A stretch of 63,232 bases of DNA from contig CAZOWL010000009.1 of assembly GCA_964583605.1 (NCBI GenBank), positions 1-63,232 of the forward strand, written 5' to 3'. Below are positions 41,510 through 50,123 of this stretch, piece after piece (position 1 is the first letter of the stretch; every line of letters starts with the position of its first letter). A program made the translations under genes and the position numbers. The notes beneath the pieces are model-generated. The model was given only the letters and a program-made list of their open reading frames with translations. It had not been told where the DNA came from and did not search any database. Source of the stretch: CAZOWL01 sp964583605. GTDB taxonomy: Bacteria; Pseudomonadota; Gammaproteobacteria; Chromatiales; Chromatiaceae.

Positions 41510-41833
41510 ATGAGCGATCAACCACTGCTTACCCTTTGTACTTGCCCGGATCTCGAGACGGCCAAGCGGCTCGCGAGCGCCGTGGTCGAGGAGCGGCTCG
41601 CCGCCTGCGTCAACCTCCTGGGCGGCCTCCTGTCGGTCTACCGTTGGCAGGGCCACATCGAGCAGGATACGGAGACGTTGCTTTTGATCAAGACCAGGTC
41701 CGGACGCTTCGCCGAGCTTAGCCAGCGGCTCGCCGCGCTCCACCCCTACGAGGTTCCGGAAATCATCGCCTTGCCGATTACCGATGGCCTGCCCGCCTAC
41801 TTTGAGTGGATCGACACATGCACCGATGCTTAA
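41510..41833 (+). CDS. cutA: Divalent-cation tolerance protein CutA
   Basis: CutA is a trimeric signalling-type protein linked genetically to copper tolerance in E. coli. The product has LTLCTCPDLETAKRLASAVVEERLAACVNLL, the YRWQGHIEQDTETLLLIKT strand region and HPYEVPEIIALPI, all family-typical. I used the ATG at 41510 (107 residues, with AGGAG upstream). An ATG at 41483 would add nine residues. It overlaps the start of dsbD, an arrangement found in many gammaproteobacteria. Confidence 0.93.
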   Translation: MSDQPLLTLCTCPDLETAKRLASAVVEERLAACVNLLGGLLSVYRWQGHIEQDTETLLLIKTRSGRFAELSQRLAALHPYEVPEIIALPITDGLPAYFEWIDTCTDA

Positions 41834-44103
41834 GGTTCAGGGTCGAGCGCCTGCTCGCGGTCGTCACGCTGCTGACCGCGAATCCGGCGCACGCAAGCGA
41901 CGAATTCCTCCCCCCGGAGGAGGCATTTCGGCTCTCAGCGCAGGCCGAGACCCCGGCCGGCGTGGGGCTCAGCTGGGACATTGCCGAAGGCTACTACCTC
42001 TATAAGGACCGCTTCGCCTTCCGCAGCCTGACCGACGGCGTGAAGACTGGGGCGATCGTCTGGCCGCCGGCCGAGCTCAAGCAGGATGACTACTTTGGGG
42101 AGGTCAGTATCTACCGCGACCACCTCGGGTTGTCCCTGCCAGTCAGCCGATCTGCGGGTGCAGCAGAGTCCGTTCGCTTGGAGGTGACCTACCAGGGGTG
42201 CGCTGATGCCGGCCTGTGCTACCCCCCCCAACGGGATACAGTGGCCTTGGCGCTTCCTCCAGTGCGGGGTGATGCGGCGACGAGCGGCCGAGATGGGCCA
42301 CGTTTGCTTGATATGGCCCGTTCGGCGTTGCAGGAGATCCTCAAGGCACCTTCGCCCGTTGAGGAGCTCCTGCCCGTCGAGGAGGCCTTCCGATTCTCCG
42401 CCAGTGTCGTCGCCCCGGAGCAGTTGCTGGCGATCTGGGATATCGCCCCCGGGACCTTCCTCTACCGGGAGGGGCTCTCGCTGACACTCGACGATGCGCC
42501 AGGCGTGACACTTGGTGAGCCGGCGCTTCCCGAAGCCGTAGTCAAGGCAAACACGATGCGCCCCGACGGCGAGCTCGGCGACGTGGCCATCTACCGCGGA
42601 GGTCTCGAGGTCGTCCTGCCCATAAGCCGCAGCGATCCGAGCCGCACCGAGATCGCGCTCGTGGCCAGCTACCAGGGGTGTGCCGAGCTCGGTGTCTGCT
42701 ATCCACCCCAGAGGGCGCGGGTGAGACTGATCTTACCGGCGATGGCCGAGGCGGGGGAGTCGGCGAGGGAGCTGCCGAGTGCCGTGAGCGACCCTGGGCC
42801 GCGATCAGAGACGGATCGAATTGCGGCGGCGCTTGCCGACGGCAATCTTGGGGCCATCGTCGCGCTCTTCTTCGGGCTCGGGATCCTATTGTCGTTCACG
42901 CCGTGCGTCTTTCCGATGATCCCGATCCTCTCCGGCATCATCGCCGGCCAAGGGCACAGCATCACGACGAGCCGCGCCTTTGTGCTGTCCGTCATCTATG
43001 TGCTGGCGATGGCTTTCACCTATACGATCGCCGGCGTTCTGTTCGGGCTGTTTGGCGCCAATCTACAGGCGGCCTTTCAGAACGTTTGGGTCCTCTCGAC
43101 CTTTGCTTTCGTGTTTGTCGCGCTGGCCCTGTCGATGTTCGGGCTCTACGACCTGCAGGTCCCGGCCAGCCTGCAGACCCGGCTCGCTGAGCTGACCCAA
43201 CGTCAGCAGGGCGGGACGATGATGGGGGTGGCCGCGATGGGGGTGCTCTCGGCGCTCATCGTCGGCCCATGCCTCGCGCCGCCGCTTGCCGGAGCGCTGA
43301 TCTTCATTGGACAGACTGGTGATGCGCTCCTCGGCGGTCTCGCCTTGTTCGCGCTCAGCGTTGGCATGGGCATACCACTGCTCGCCGTCGGGACGACGGC
43401 GGGCAAGTTATTGCCGCGTGCCGGGGCCTGGATGGAGGCGGTGAAGGCCGTCTTCGGGGTCTTGCTCCTCGCGGTCGCAATTTGGCTGTTGGAACGGATC
43501 TTGCCGCCGAGCCTTGCTATGGCGCTCTGGGGATTATTGCTCGTTTGCTCGGCCGTCTACATGGGGGCGCTGCAGCCAGGTGATCCGGGGGCGAGCGGCT
43601 GGTTCCGATTGTGGCGAGGAATCGGCCTGGCCTTGCTGATCTACGGCACACTGATGCTGGTCGGTGCGGCGGCTGGCGGCAAGGATACCTTGCAACCACT
43701 GCGCGGTCTGGGCTTGACCGGCGCCGCGGTGGCGGACCTCGATTTCACGCCGATCAAGACGACGGCCGATCTCGACCGCGAGCTCGAGGCGGCGCGCCGC
43801 CTCGGCCGTCCCGTGATGCTCGATTTCTATGCCGACTGGTGTGTGACCTGCAAGGAGCTCGAGCGCTATACGTTCACCGATCCAGCGGTGATCCGGGAGC
43901 TGGAGGGCTTCGTGCTGCTCAAGGCCGATGTGACAGCCAATGATGCCGAGGACCGTGCCTTGCTGCAGGGTCGCTTCGGTCTGCCCGGCCCGCCGGCGAT
44001 CGCCTTCTTCGGCCCTGAAGGCACGGAGAGGCCCGGGCAGCGCATCATCGGCTTCAAGTCGGCGGCGGCCTTCGTCGAGCACCTTCGCGAGGTCGCCCCG
44101 TGA
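41818..44103 (+). CDS. dsbD: Thiol:disulfide interchange protein DsbD with duplicated N-terminal domain
   Basis: DsbD moves reducing power from cytoplasmic thioredoxin to periplasmic thiol proteins. After a signal peptide (ending NPAHA-SDE) there are two consecutive DsbD alpha domains. Each has its redox pair in a YQGCA-x3-G-x-CYPPQ-type motif (numbered from the ATG at 41806: C132/C138 and C292/C298). The transmembrane domain follows (from about 345, FTPCVFPMIPILSG and GPCLAPPLAGAL). A C-terminal thioredoxin-like gamma domain has YADWCVTCKELE. The usual protein is about 565-600 residues with one alpha domain, while this one is about 760. It overlaps cutA by 16 bases. Confidence 0.94.
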   Translation: MHRCLRFRVERLLAVVTLLTANPAHASDEFLPPEEAFRLSAQAETPAGVGLSWDIAEGYYLYKDRFAFRSLTDGVKTGAIVWPPAELKQDDYFGEVSIYRDHLGLSLPVSRSAGAAESVRLEVTYQGCADAGLCYPPQRDTVALALPPVRGDAATSGRDGPRLLDMARSALQEILKAPSPVEELLPVEEAFRFSASVVAPEQLLAIWDIAPGTFLYREGLSLTLDDAPGVTLGEPALPEAVVKANTMRPDGELGDVAIYRGGLEVVLPISRSDPSRTEIALVASYQGCAELGVCYPPQRARVRLILPAMAEAGESARELPSAVSDPGPRSETDRIAAALADGNLGAIVALFFGLGILLSFTPCVFPMIPILSGIIAGQGHSITTSRAFVLSVIYVLAMAFTYTIAGVLFGLFGANLQAAFQNVWVLSTFAFVFVALALSMFGLYDLQVPASLQTRLAELTQRQQGGTMMGVAAMGVLSALIVGPCLAPPLAGALIFIGQTGDALLGGLALFALSVGMGIPLLAVGTTAGKLLPRAGAWMEAVKAVFGVLLLAVAIWLLERILPPSLAMALWGLLLVCSAVYMGALQPGDPGASGWFRLWRGIGLALLIYGTLMLVGAAAGGKDTLQPLRGLGLTGAAVADLDFTPIKTTADLDRELEAARRLGRPVMLDFYADWCVTCKELERYTFTDPAVIRELEGFVLLKADVTANDAEDRALLQGRFGLPGPPAIAFFGPEGTERPGQRIIGFKSAAAFVEHLREVAP

Positions 44104-44687
44104 GCGCCATCAAGACCGTCCTGATCACCTTGCTGGCGGGCGCCTTGAGCATCGGCATTGCCGTGTTGGGCGAGCATTGGCTGGGCAGCGGCGAGGAGGG
44201 GCCGCCTGCTGGGCGGCGCGAGCATAGTCCGTTGACGGTGCTACCGGATTTGCGCCTCGCGGACATCCACGGGCGGGAGCGTTCCAGCCGCGAGTGGACC
44301 GGCAAGGTCGTCGTCTTGCACTACTGGGCGACCTGGTGCCCGGCCTGTATCGCACAGCTCGGGACGCTCATGGCCGTTCGCGCCCGCTATTCCGAGGCGC
44401 CTTTGCAGATCGTCGGCATCGCCATCGATCGGCCCGCCGATGTGGCCGATTTTCTCGCCCATCACCCGCTCGACTATCTCGTGCTGCTCGGTGAACAGGA
44501 GGCCATGGCCTTTGCGCGCCGGCTGGGCAACGGCGTGCAAGGTCTACCCTTCACTGTCGTCTTCGACCGCGTCGGCCAGCGGGTCTTCGGCCAGACCGGG
44601 GAGATCGACCCGCGCCGATTCGAGCAAGATCTCGCGCGCCTCCTCGCTAACGAGACCTCCGGAGGCCCGAATATCCCGCGACCCTGA
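44100..44687 (+). CDS. TlpA/ResA-like membrane-anchored thioredoxin
   Basis: The 195-residue protein has an N-terminal membrane anchor or signal (about 5-24) and a thioredoxin fold with HYWATWCPACIAQL (C80, C83) and the cis-Pro segment VQGLPFTVVF. It starts with GTG overlapping the dsbD stop (GTGA), which implies translational coupling and that DsbD keeps it reduced. Proteins of this type serve cytochrome c maturation or periplasmic disulfide reduction. The precise client is unknown. Confidence 0.9.
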   Translation: MSAIKTVLITLLAGALSIGIAVLGEHWLGSGEEGPPAGRREHSPLTVLPDLRLADIHGRERSSREWTGKVVVLHYWATWCPACIAQLGTLMAVRARYSEAPLQIVGIAIDRPADVADFLAHHPLDYLVLLGEQEAMAFARRLGNGVQGLPFTVVFDRVGQRVFGQTGEIDPRRFEQDLARLLANETSGGPNIPRP

Positions 44688-44870
44688 GCCGCAGGGTTCC
44701 GTCTTGCGGGGGTGCGAGTTGGTGCGGCACAGCGTAGGTGACGACAAAGGCCTTTCTAACTGGACAGGATCGCAACGAATCGGGACAATTCCGCGTGGCT
44801 CGCAACGGCCTCCCGCACCGGGATCGCCCGGGCACCCGATAACGACACAAATTGATTTTGGTTGTCCGCT

Positions 44871-45332
44871 ATGGCCTCAATCCTGGTGCTTAATGGCCCC
44901 AACCTGAACCTGCTTGGCCAGCGCGAGCCGGCGCATTATGGGGCGGTCGGTCTCGCCGAGATCCAAGCTCGGTTGGAGGAGGCGGCCGCCGCGGTGGGGC
45001 ACACGCTGCGATTTGTGCAGAGCAACTCCGAGGCCAGGTTGATCGAGGTCATCCACGAAGCCGGTCGAGACGGCGTGGCCTTCATCCTGCTCAACCCGGC
45101 CGCCTTCACCCACACGAGTATCGCCTTGCGTGACGCGCTGCTCGCAGTCGAGATCCCCTTCATTGAGTTGCATCTCTCCAACGTGCACGCGCGCGAGCCG
45201 TTCCGCGCCCACTCCTATTTTTCCGACATCGCCGCCGGAGTCATTACTGGGCTGGGTGCCCAAGGTTACGACCTGGCCCTGCTCGCTGCGCTCGCGCGGC
45301 TCGAGCAAGACAATACGCCGGAGAGCACATAA
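44871..45332 (+). CDS. aroQ: 3-Dehydroquinate dehydratase, type II
   Basis: AroQ dehydrates 3-dehydroquinate to 3-dehydroshikimate. From the ATG at 44871 the protein has 153 residues with LVLNGPNLNLLGQREPAHYG (catalytic Tyr), SNSEARLIEVIHEA, NPAAFTHTSIALRDAL, the EVH-like ELHLSNVHAREPFRAHS (catalytic His) and GVITGLGAQGY. It is a dodecameric type II enzyme unrelated to AroD. The neighbour order aroQ-accB-accC is the usual gammaproteobacterial one. About 180 bases upstream separate it from the thioredoxin gene and likely hold its promoter. Confidence 0.96.
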   Translation: MASILVLNGPNLNLLGQREPAHYGAVGLAEIQARLEEAAAAVGHTLRFVQSNSEARLIEVIHEAGRDGVAFILLNPAAFTHTSIALRDALLAVEIPFIELHLSNVHAREPFRAHSYFSDIAAGVITGLGAQGYDLALLAALARLEQDNTPEST

Positions 45333-45336
45333 CGTC

Positions 45337-45807
45337 ATGGATATCCGAAAGGTCAAGAAGCTCATCGAGCTGATCGAGCAATCCGACGTCGCCGAAATTG
45401 AGATCCACGAGGGGGAGGAATCGGTGCGCATCAGCCGGCAAGCCACGATGGCCATGCCGTATTTGCTACCCCAGGCGATGGCGGCGAGCGGCGCCGCCAC
45501 GCCTGCGGTGGCAGGCCAGTCGGCCGCGGCGGTCGTCGCGACAACGGTCGCGCCGGCGGATGAGGAGCCCGAAGACAGCCTGGTTCGCTCACCGATGGTC
45601 GGGACCTTCTATCGGTCCCCATCCCCGGGCAGTCCGTCGTTTGTCGAAGAGGGCGATCAGGTCAAGGTTGGTGATACGCTGTGTATCATCGAGGCGATGA
45701 AGATCCTCAATCAGATCGAATCGGAGAAGGCGGGAACGATCAAGAAGATCCTGGTCGAAAACGGCCAGCCAGTGGAATACAACCAGGTCCTTTTCGTCAT
45801 CGAGTGA
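45337..45807 (+). CDS. accB: Biotin carboxyl carrier protein of acetyl-CoA carboxylase
   Basis: AccB carries biotin between the two half-reactions of acetyl-CoA carboxylase. The 156-residue protein starts MDIRKVKKLIELIEQSDVAE, has an Ala/Pro linker (about 40-80), and a biotinyl domain with SPMVGTFYRSPSPGSP and the biotin lysine K122 in IIEAMKILNQIE. Ile replaces the commoner Met after the lysine, which is tolerated. It starts 4 bases after the aroQ stop. Confidence 0.96.
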   Translation: MDIRKVKKLIELIEQSDVAEIEIHEGEESVRISRQATMAMPYLLPQAMAASGAATPAVAGQSAAAVVATTVAPADEEPEDSLVRSPMVGTFYRSPSPGSPSFVEEGDQVKVGDTLCIIEAMKILNQIESEKAGTIKKILVENGQPVEYNQVLFVIE

Positions 45808-45881
45808 CGCCTTGAGGCCCGCTGTTTTGATATGTGTCCTTTCCTCCCGTTGCCGCTGGCTTCCGCCGGAGCCTGTTGCCC

Positions 45882-47222
45882 ATGATCGAGAAAGTCCTGA
45901 TCGCGAACCGCGGAGAGATCGCCCTTCGCATTCTGCGCGCCTGCCGCGAGCTCGGTATCAAGGCGGTAGCGGTGCACTCCGAGGCCGATCGCGACCTCAA
46001 GCATGTGCTTCTGGCTGACGAGACCGTCTGCATCGGCCCCGCCCCGTCGCGGGACAGCTATCTGCAGATCCCCGCAATCATCAGCGCCGCGGAAGTCACG
46101 GATACAGTGGCCATCCATCCCGGCTACGGCTTCCTGTCGGAGAACGCCGATTTCGCCGAGCGGGTCGAGCGCAGCGGCTTCATCTTCATCGGGCCGCGTC
46201 CGGAAACGATACGGCTGATGGGTGACAAGGTCTCGGCGATCGCCGCGATGCGGGCGGCTGGAGTACCCTGTGTGCCCGGTTCCGATGGTCCGCTGGATGA
46301 GGATAAGCGTCGCACAGTGGAGATTGCCCGTACGATTGGCTACCCGGTCATCATTAAGGCCTCCGGTGGTGGTGGTGGGCGTGGCATGCGGGTCGTGCAC
46401 TCCGAGGCGACCCTCCTCAATTCGATCGCCTTGACCCGTGCCGAGGCCGCGGCAGCGTTCGGCAACGAGATGGTATACATGGAGAAATACCTGGAGAATC
46501 CGCGGCATGTCGAGTTCCAGGTACTCGCCGATCAACACGGCAATGCCATACATCTCGGCGAGCGTGACTGCTCGATGCAGCGCCGCCACCAGAAGGTCGT
46601 TGAAGAGGCGCCTGCACCAGGTATCACCGAGGCGCAGCGGCGCACAATCGGCGAGCGCTGCGCCGAGGCCTGCCGTACGATCGGCTACCGCGGCGCTGGC
46701 ACCTTCGAGTTCCTCTATGAGAACGGCGAGTTCTACTTCATCGAGATGAACACCCGGGTCCAGGTCGAGCATCCCGTCACCGAGATGGTGACCGGGGTCG
46801 ACATCGTGCGCGAGCAGCTGCGAATTGCCGCCGATGAGCCTTTGAGCTACCGCCAGGAAGATATCGAGATCCGCGGCCATGCGATCGAATGCCGTCTCAA
46901 CGCCGAAGATCCTCAGAACTTTCGTCCCAGTCCGGGGCGCATCGAAGAATTCCACGCCCCAGGCGGTCCCGGCATTCGAATGGAGAGTCACATCTATAGC
47001 GGCTATGTCGTGCCCCCCTACTACGACTCGATGATCGGCAAGCTGATCGCGCACGGCGATGACCGTCGTTCGGCGCTGGCGCGCATGTGCAATGCGCTGC
47101 GCGAGACCGTGATTGACGGCATCTCGACGAACATTCCGCTGCAGCGCCAGATCATGACCGATGCAGCCTTCCAGGCTGGCGGGGCGAATATCCACTATCT
47201 CGAGAAGAAGCTCGGGATGTGA
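45882..47222 (+). CDS. accC: Biotin carboxylase subunit of acetyl-CoA carboxylase
   Basis: AccC carboxylates biotin on AccB using ATP and bicarbonate. From the ATG at 45882 (MIEKVLIANRGEIALRI) it is 446 residues. The ATP-grasp loop is KASGGGGGRGMR, with VEFQVLADQHGN, ERDCSMQRRHQKVVEEAP, FEFLYENGEFYFIEMNTRVQVEHPVTE and the catalytic region RGHAIECRLNAED. An upstream in-frame extension to 45834 is not family-like. Confidence 0.97.
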   Translation: MIEKVLIANRGEIALRILRACRELGIKAVAVHSEADRDLKHVLLADETVCIGPAPSRDSYLQIPAIISAAEVTDTVAIHPGYGFLSENADFAERVERSGFIFIGPRPETIRLMGDKVSAIAAMRAAGVPCVPGSDGPLDEDKRRTVEIARTIGYPVIIKASGGGGGRGMRVVHSEATLLNSIALTRAEAAAAFGNEMVYMEKYLENPRHVEFQVLADQHGNAIHLGERDCSMQRRHQKVVEEAPAPGITEAQRRTIGERCAEACRTIGYRGAGTFEFLYENGEFYFIEMNTRVQVEHPVTEMVTGVDIVREQLRIAADEPLSYRQEDIEIRGHAIECRLNAEDPQNFRPSPGRIEEFHAPGGPGIRMESHIYSGYVVPPYYDSMIGKLIAHGDDRRSALARMCNALRETVIDGISTNIPLQRQIMTDAAFQAGGANIHYLEKKLGM

Positions 47223-47285
47223 GCGTCTTGCTGCGATGCTGTTAGGCCCGCGCACTCGCGAGCCTGGCTCGAGAACGGATCGCTC

Positions 47286-48173
47286 GTGACCTGGCTCCAG
47301 GTTACGGTGCCGGTCCGTCGCGACGAGGCGGCGGTCGTCGAGACGATCATGGAGCGATCTGGGGCATTGGCCGTAACCCTCGCTGATGCTGGCGACAACC
47401 CACAGATCGAGCCACCGCTCGGGACCACGCCGTTGTGGGAGCACACCCAGGTCTCGGGGCTTTTCGCCGATGATGCGGTTGGCCGTGTGCAGGTTGAGAC
47501 GTTGACGGTGACCTTGCACCGGTTCATCGGCACGGTGGCAGCTGTCACGAGGCTCGCCGATCAGGTTTGGGAGCGCGTCTGGCTGGATGATTTCGGCCCG
47601 ATCCGTTTTGGTAGGAGACTCTGGATCTGTCCGCACGGCCAGCGGCCCCCAGACCGAGACGCGGTTGTCGTGGCCCTCGATCCGGGCCTCGCCTTTGGCA
47701 CGGGGCATCACCCAACAACAGCCCTGTGTCTGACTTGGCTCGACGCCCATCGGAACCTCGCTGGAGGCACCCTGATCGACTATGGCTGCGGATCAGGGAT
47801 CCTTGCCATTGCGGCCGTGAAGCTGGGCGCGGTGTGCGCGTTCGCGGTTGATCTCGATCCGCAGGCGATCGAGGCGACGCAGGCCAATGCCGAAGCCAAT
47901 GGCGTCAGCGCGCGGATCCATGCCGGACTGCCGGAGGCGCTCCCGCCGCTGCAAGCCGATCTGCTCGTCGCCAACATCCTCGCCGCCCCCCTGATCACGC
48001 TCGCCACCGAATTTGCCGCGCGCCTTGGCCCGGGAGGGGCGCTGGCCTTGTCCGGCATCCTGTCGGATCAGGTCGCGGCCGTGGTCGGGGCGTATGCGCC
48101 GCACTTTGCGCTTGATGCCCCGAGGCTCGATGGTGACTGGGTTCTGCTTAGTGGGCGCCGGCGGGCCAGCTAG
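47286..48173 (+). CDS. prmA: Ribosomal protein L11 methyltransferase
   Basis: PrmA trimethylates ribosomal protein L11. The 295-residue protein has the N-terminal substrate-recognition domain (about 1-60), then the linker and the class I methyltransferase domain with DPGLAFGTGHHPTTALCL, DYGCGSGILAIAA and the catalytic LLVANILAAPLI. The start codon is GTG. It is downstream of accC as in E. coli relatives. Confidence 0.96.
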   Translation: MTWLQVTVPVRRDEAAVVETIMERSGALAVTLADAGDNPQIEPPLGTTPLWEHTQVSGLFADDAVGRVQVETLTVTLHRFIGTVAAVTRLADQVWERVWLDDFGPIRFGRRLWICPHGQRPPDRDAVVVALDPGLAFGTGHHPTTALCLTWLDAHRNLAGGTLIDYGCGSGILAIAAVKLGAVCAFAVDLDPQAIEATQANAEANGVSARIHAGLPEALPPLQADLLVANILAAPLITLATEFAARLGPGGALALSGILSDQVAAVVGAYAPHFALDAPRLDGDWVLLSGRRRAS

Positions 48174-48296
48174 GAGCGTGCCGCGCCGCCTTGCGCTCAC
48201 CGAGCTGGCCCAGGATCCGTGATGCGCCGCAGTCGCGAGCGGGTCTTAGGCCTCATCGCTGATGTCTCTCGCCCGAGCGTGGTCCCGTGTGGCTTT

Positions 48297-48310
48297 CCGA
48301 TCGCGATCGG
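48297..48310. promoter_or_regulatory. 14-base palindrome upstream of dusB-fis
   Basis: CCGATCGCGATCGG is a perfect palindrome 60 bases before the dusB start. A TATATC sequence, a possible -10 element, lies 17 bases further downstream (near 48327). It could be an operator of the dusB-fis transcript. Its GATC content also makes it a double Dam-type site. Confidence 0.3.
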
Positions 48311-48369
48311 CTGCCCGGCTCGTATATCCTGTAAGCTTCGTCTCCGGCAAATCGCCGCGGCACCAGTCG

Positions 48370-49359
48370 ATGCAGATTGGCCCCATTGGCCTGGCCAACC
48401 AGGTGATCCTCGCGCCAATGGCGGGCATCACCGATCGGCCTTTCCGTCAGCTCTGCCGGGGTCTGGGTGCCGGCCTCGCCGTCGGCGAGATGGTCACAGC
48501 CGACGCTGGCCTATGGGAGACGGCCAAGAGCCGGCGCCGGCTGGACTTTCGCGGGGAGCCCCGGCCGATTGCCGTGCAGATCGTGGGCCGCGAGCCACGG
48601 CAGATGGCCGAGGCCGCCCGTCGCCACCTCGCTCTCGGTGCCGACATCATCGACATCAACATGGGGTGCCCGACTAAGAAGGTCTGCCGCGCGGGTGCAG
48701 GGGCAGCCCTGCTCAGCGACGAGGAGTTGGTGGCGCGCATCCTCTCGGCGGTGGTGTCGGCGGCGCGGCCGGCGCCAGTGACGTTGAAGATCCGCACCGG
48801 GTGGGCCCCCGCCCAGCGCAATGCGTCGCGGATTGCGCGCCTTGCCGAGGATTGCGGTGTTGCCGCCCTGACGATCCACGGTCGTACACGCTCTTGCGGT
48901 TACGCCGTGGCAGCCGAGCACGAAACGATTCGCGCGGTACGGGCGCTCGTGAAGCTGCCGCTGATCGCCAACGGTGATATCGATTCACCGCAGACCGCTC
49001 GACGCGTGTTGGAGCATACCGGGGCGGATGCCGTGATGCTCGGGCGCGCGGCCCAGGGCCAACCCTGGATCTGCGGTCAGATCGCCGAACATCTGGCTAT
49101 TGGCGGGTACCCCGCGGAGCCGCCCGCGGCGGGCATCAGGGACATAATAATGACCCATTTGGACGCCATCTATTCGTTTTACGGCCTGGATGTCGGGGTC
49201 CGCATCGCTCGTAAGCATCTCGCCTGGTACAGCCGAGGGCGTGTTGGGGCCGCGTCTTTTGTGGCACAGGTCAACGAGACACGGCGGCCGGACCGACAGC
49301 AGGCGCTGGTCGACGCCCTATTCGCGGGATCGGATCGAGAGGGGGAGCTATCGGTATGA
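48370..49359 (+). CDS. dusB: tRNA-dihydrouridine synthase B
   Basis: DusB reduces uridine in tRNA using FMN. From the ATG at 48370 (MQIGPIGLANQVILAPMAGITDRPFR) it is 329 residues with the catalytic Cys in INMGCPTKKVCR, LKIRTGW, the TIHGRTR segment, IANGDI and MLGRAAQGQPWI. A longer frame from 48262 has no family similarity in its extension. The stop overlaps fis by 4 bases, the widely conserved dusB-fis operon. Confidence 0.96.
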   Translation: MQIGPIGLANQVILAPMAGITDRPFRQLCRGLGAGLAVGEMVTADAGLWETAKSRRRLDFRGEPRPIAVQIVGREPRQMAEAARRHLALGADIIDINMGCPTKKVCRAGAGAALLSDEELVARILSAVVSAARPAPVTLKIRTGWAPAQRNASRIARLAEDCGVAALTIHGRTRSCGYAVAAEHETIRAVRALVKLPLIANGDIDSPQTARRVLEHTGADAVMLGRAAQGQPWICGQIAEHLAIGGYPAEPPAAGIRDIIMTHLDAIYSFYGLDVGVRIARKHLAWYSRGRVGAASFVAQVNETRRPDRQQALVDALFAGSDREGELSV

Positions 49360-49664
49360 AGGCAGGTGCCGTTATTGAGATCGCAGCACGTGACCCGAAT
49401 CAGCTACGAGTATCCCCCGCCGAGAGTCGGGCGCCGCTCAGCGACTGCGTGCGCGATGCGTTGCGTGACTATTTGAAGAACATGGGCGGTCATGCTGTCA
49501 CGGACCTTCACCACCTCGTGATGACCGAGGTTGAGCGCCCCTTGATCGTGACGGTGCTTGAGTACAGTCGCGGCAACCAGACACGGGCCGCCCAGCTGCT
49601 CGGCATCAGCCGCAGCACGTTGCGCAAGAAGATCGCCGAGTATGCGCTCGACAGCCAACGCTGA
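49356..49664 (+). CDS. fis: DNA-binding protein Fis
   Basis: Fis is a nucleoid protein and transcription factor. The 102-residue product has the dimerisation helices (CVRDALRDYLKNM) and the C-terminal helix-turn-helix GNQTRAAQLLGISRSTLRKKIAEY, nearly matching the Fis signature. Its ATG overlaps the dusB stop (ATGA), so expression follows dusB translation. Confidence 0.97.
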   Translation: MKAGAVIEIAARDPNQLRVSPAESRAPLSDCVRDALRDYLKNMGGHAVTDLHHLVMTEVERPLIVTVLEYSRGNQTRAAQLLGISRSTLRKKIAEYALDSQR

Positions 49665-50123
49665 GGCTTGTGATGGCGCTACGCATTCGTGGTGATCTCT
49701 CGCAAGAATCCAGCTAAGCTCCGACCCTATCGGCCAAGGCGGCTGGGCTTCTCGATCCTCCCATATGCGCCGATATTGGCGATAAGTGACGATTCAAGAA
49801 CCATCGGTGCAGTTTCTCGGAACTACGAAACACGCGAAATAAGCTGAATATGCGCTGGAGAACTTGCTGTTTTTCGCGACTTTCGTGTATTTCGTAGTTT
49901 CTTATGAGCCTCGTCGTTTCTTGTGAGCCTCGCCCTTGTGTCGGTTGTTTCTGAGGCGCTCCTAAGTAGGCCATTGCGGCTTGCCCGGGAAACGCTCATC
50001 GATCAGCGGCTGTCTAATCGGGGGCGGCGAATCTAACGGGCGCAAGGAGCGAGGGCAGAACGGCCTCGCTTCTGCTGGAGCCGCCGCTCTGCGCCGTGGC
50101 TAAGCTTACCGAGAGGTACGAAG
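49665..50123. other. Intergenic region between fis and purH
   Basis: This 459-base gap contains a relatively A/T-rich stretch with a long-range inverted repeat (49819-49901) and a short direct repeat (around 49896-49932). An antisense frame here (49714-49974) translates the repeat and has no recognisable domain. The last 100 bases should contain the purH promoter and leader. I see no classical riboswitch. Confidence 0.4.
49819..49901. repeat. Inverted repeat of a TACGAAA-rich sequence
   Basis: The left arm (49819-49839) contains AACTACGAAACACGCGAAA. The right arm (49881-49901) is its reverse complement with 18 of 21 bases matching, with about 41 bases between. Overlapping the right arm, GTAGTTTCTTATGAGCCTC is followed by GTCGTTTCTTGTGAGCCTC, 17 of 19 bases identical. 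Similar TACGAAA/ACACGAAA strings are, to my recollection, dispersed intergenic repeats in purple sulfur and cyanobacterial genomes. Confidence 0.55.

Noticed and set aside
45711..47750. 679-codon minus-strand open frame
   Set aside because: It is antisense to accB, accC and prmA, all of which are well supported. Long antisense frames are common in GC-rich genes with G/C third positions, and its protein has no recognisable domain.
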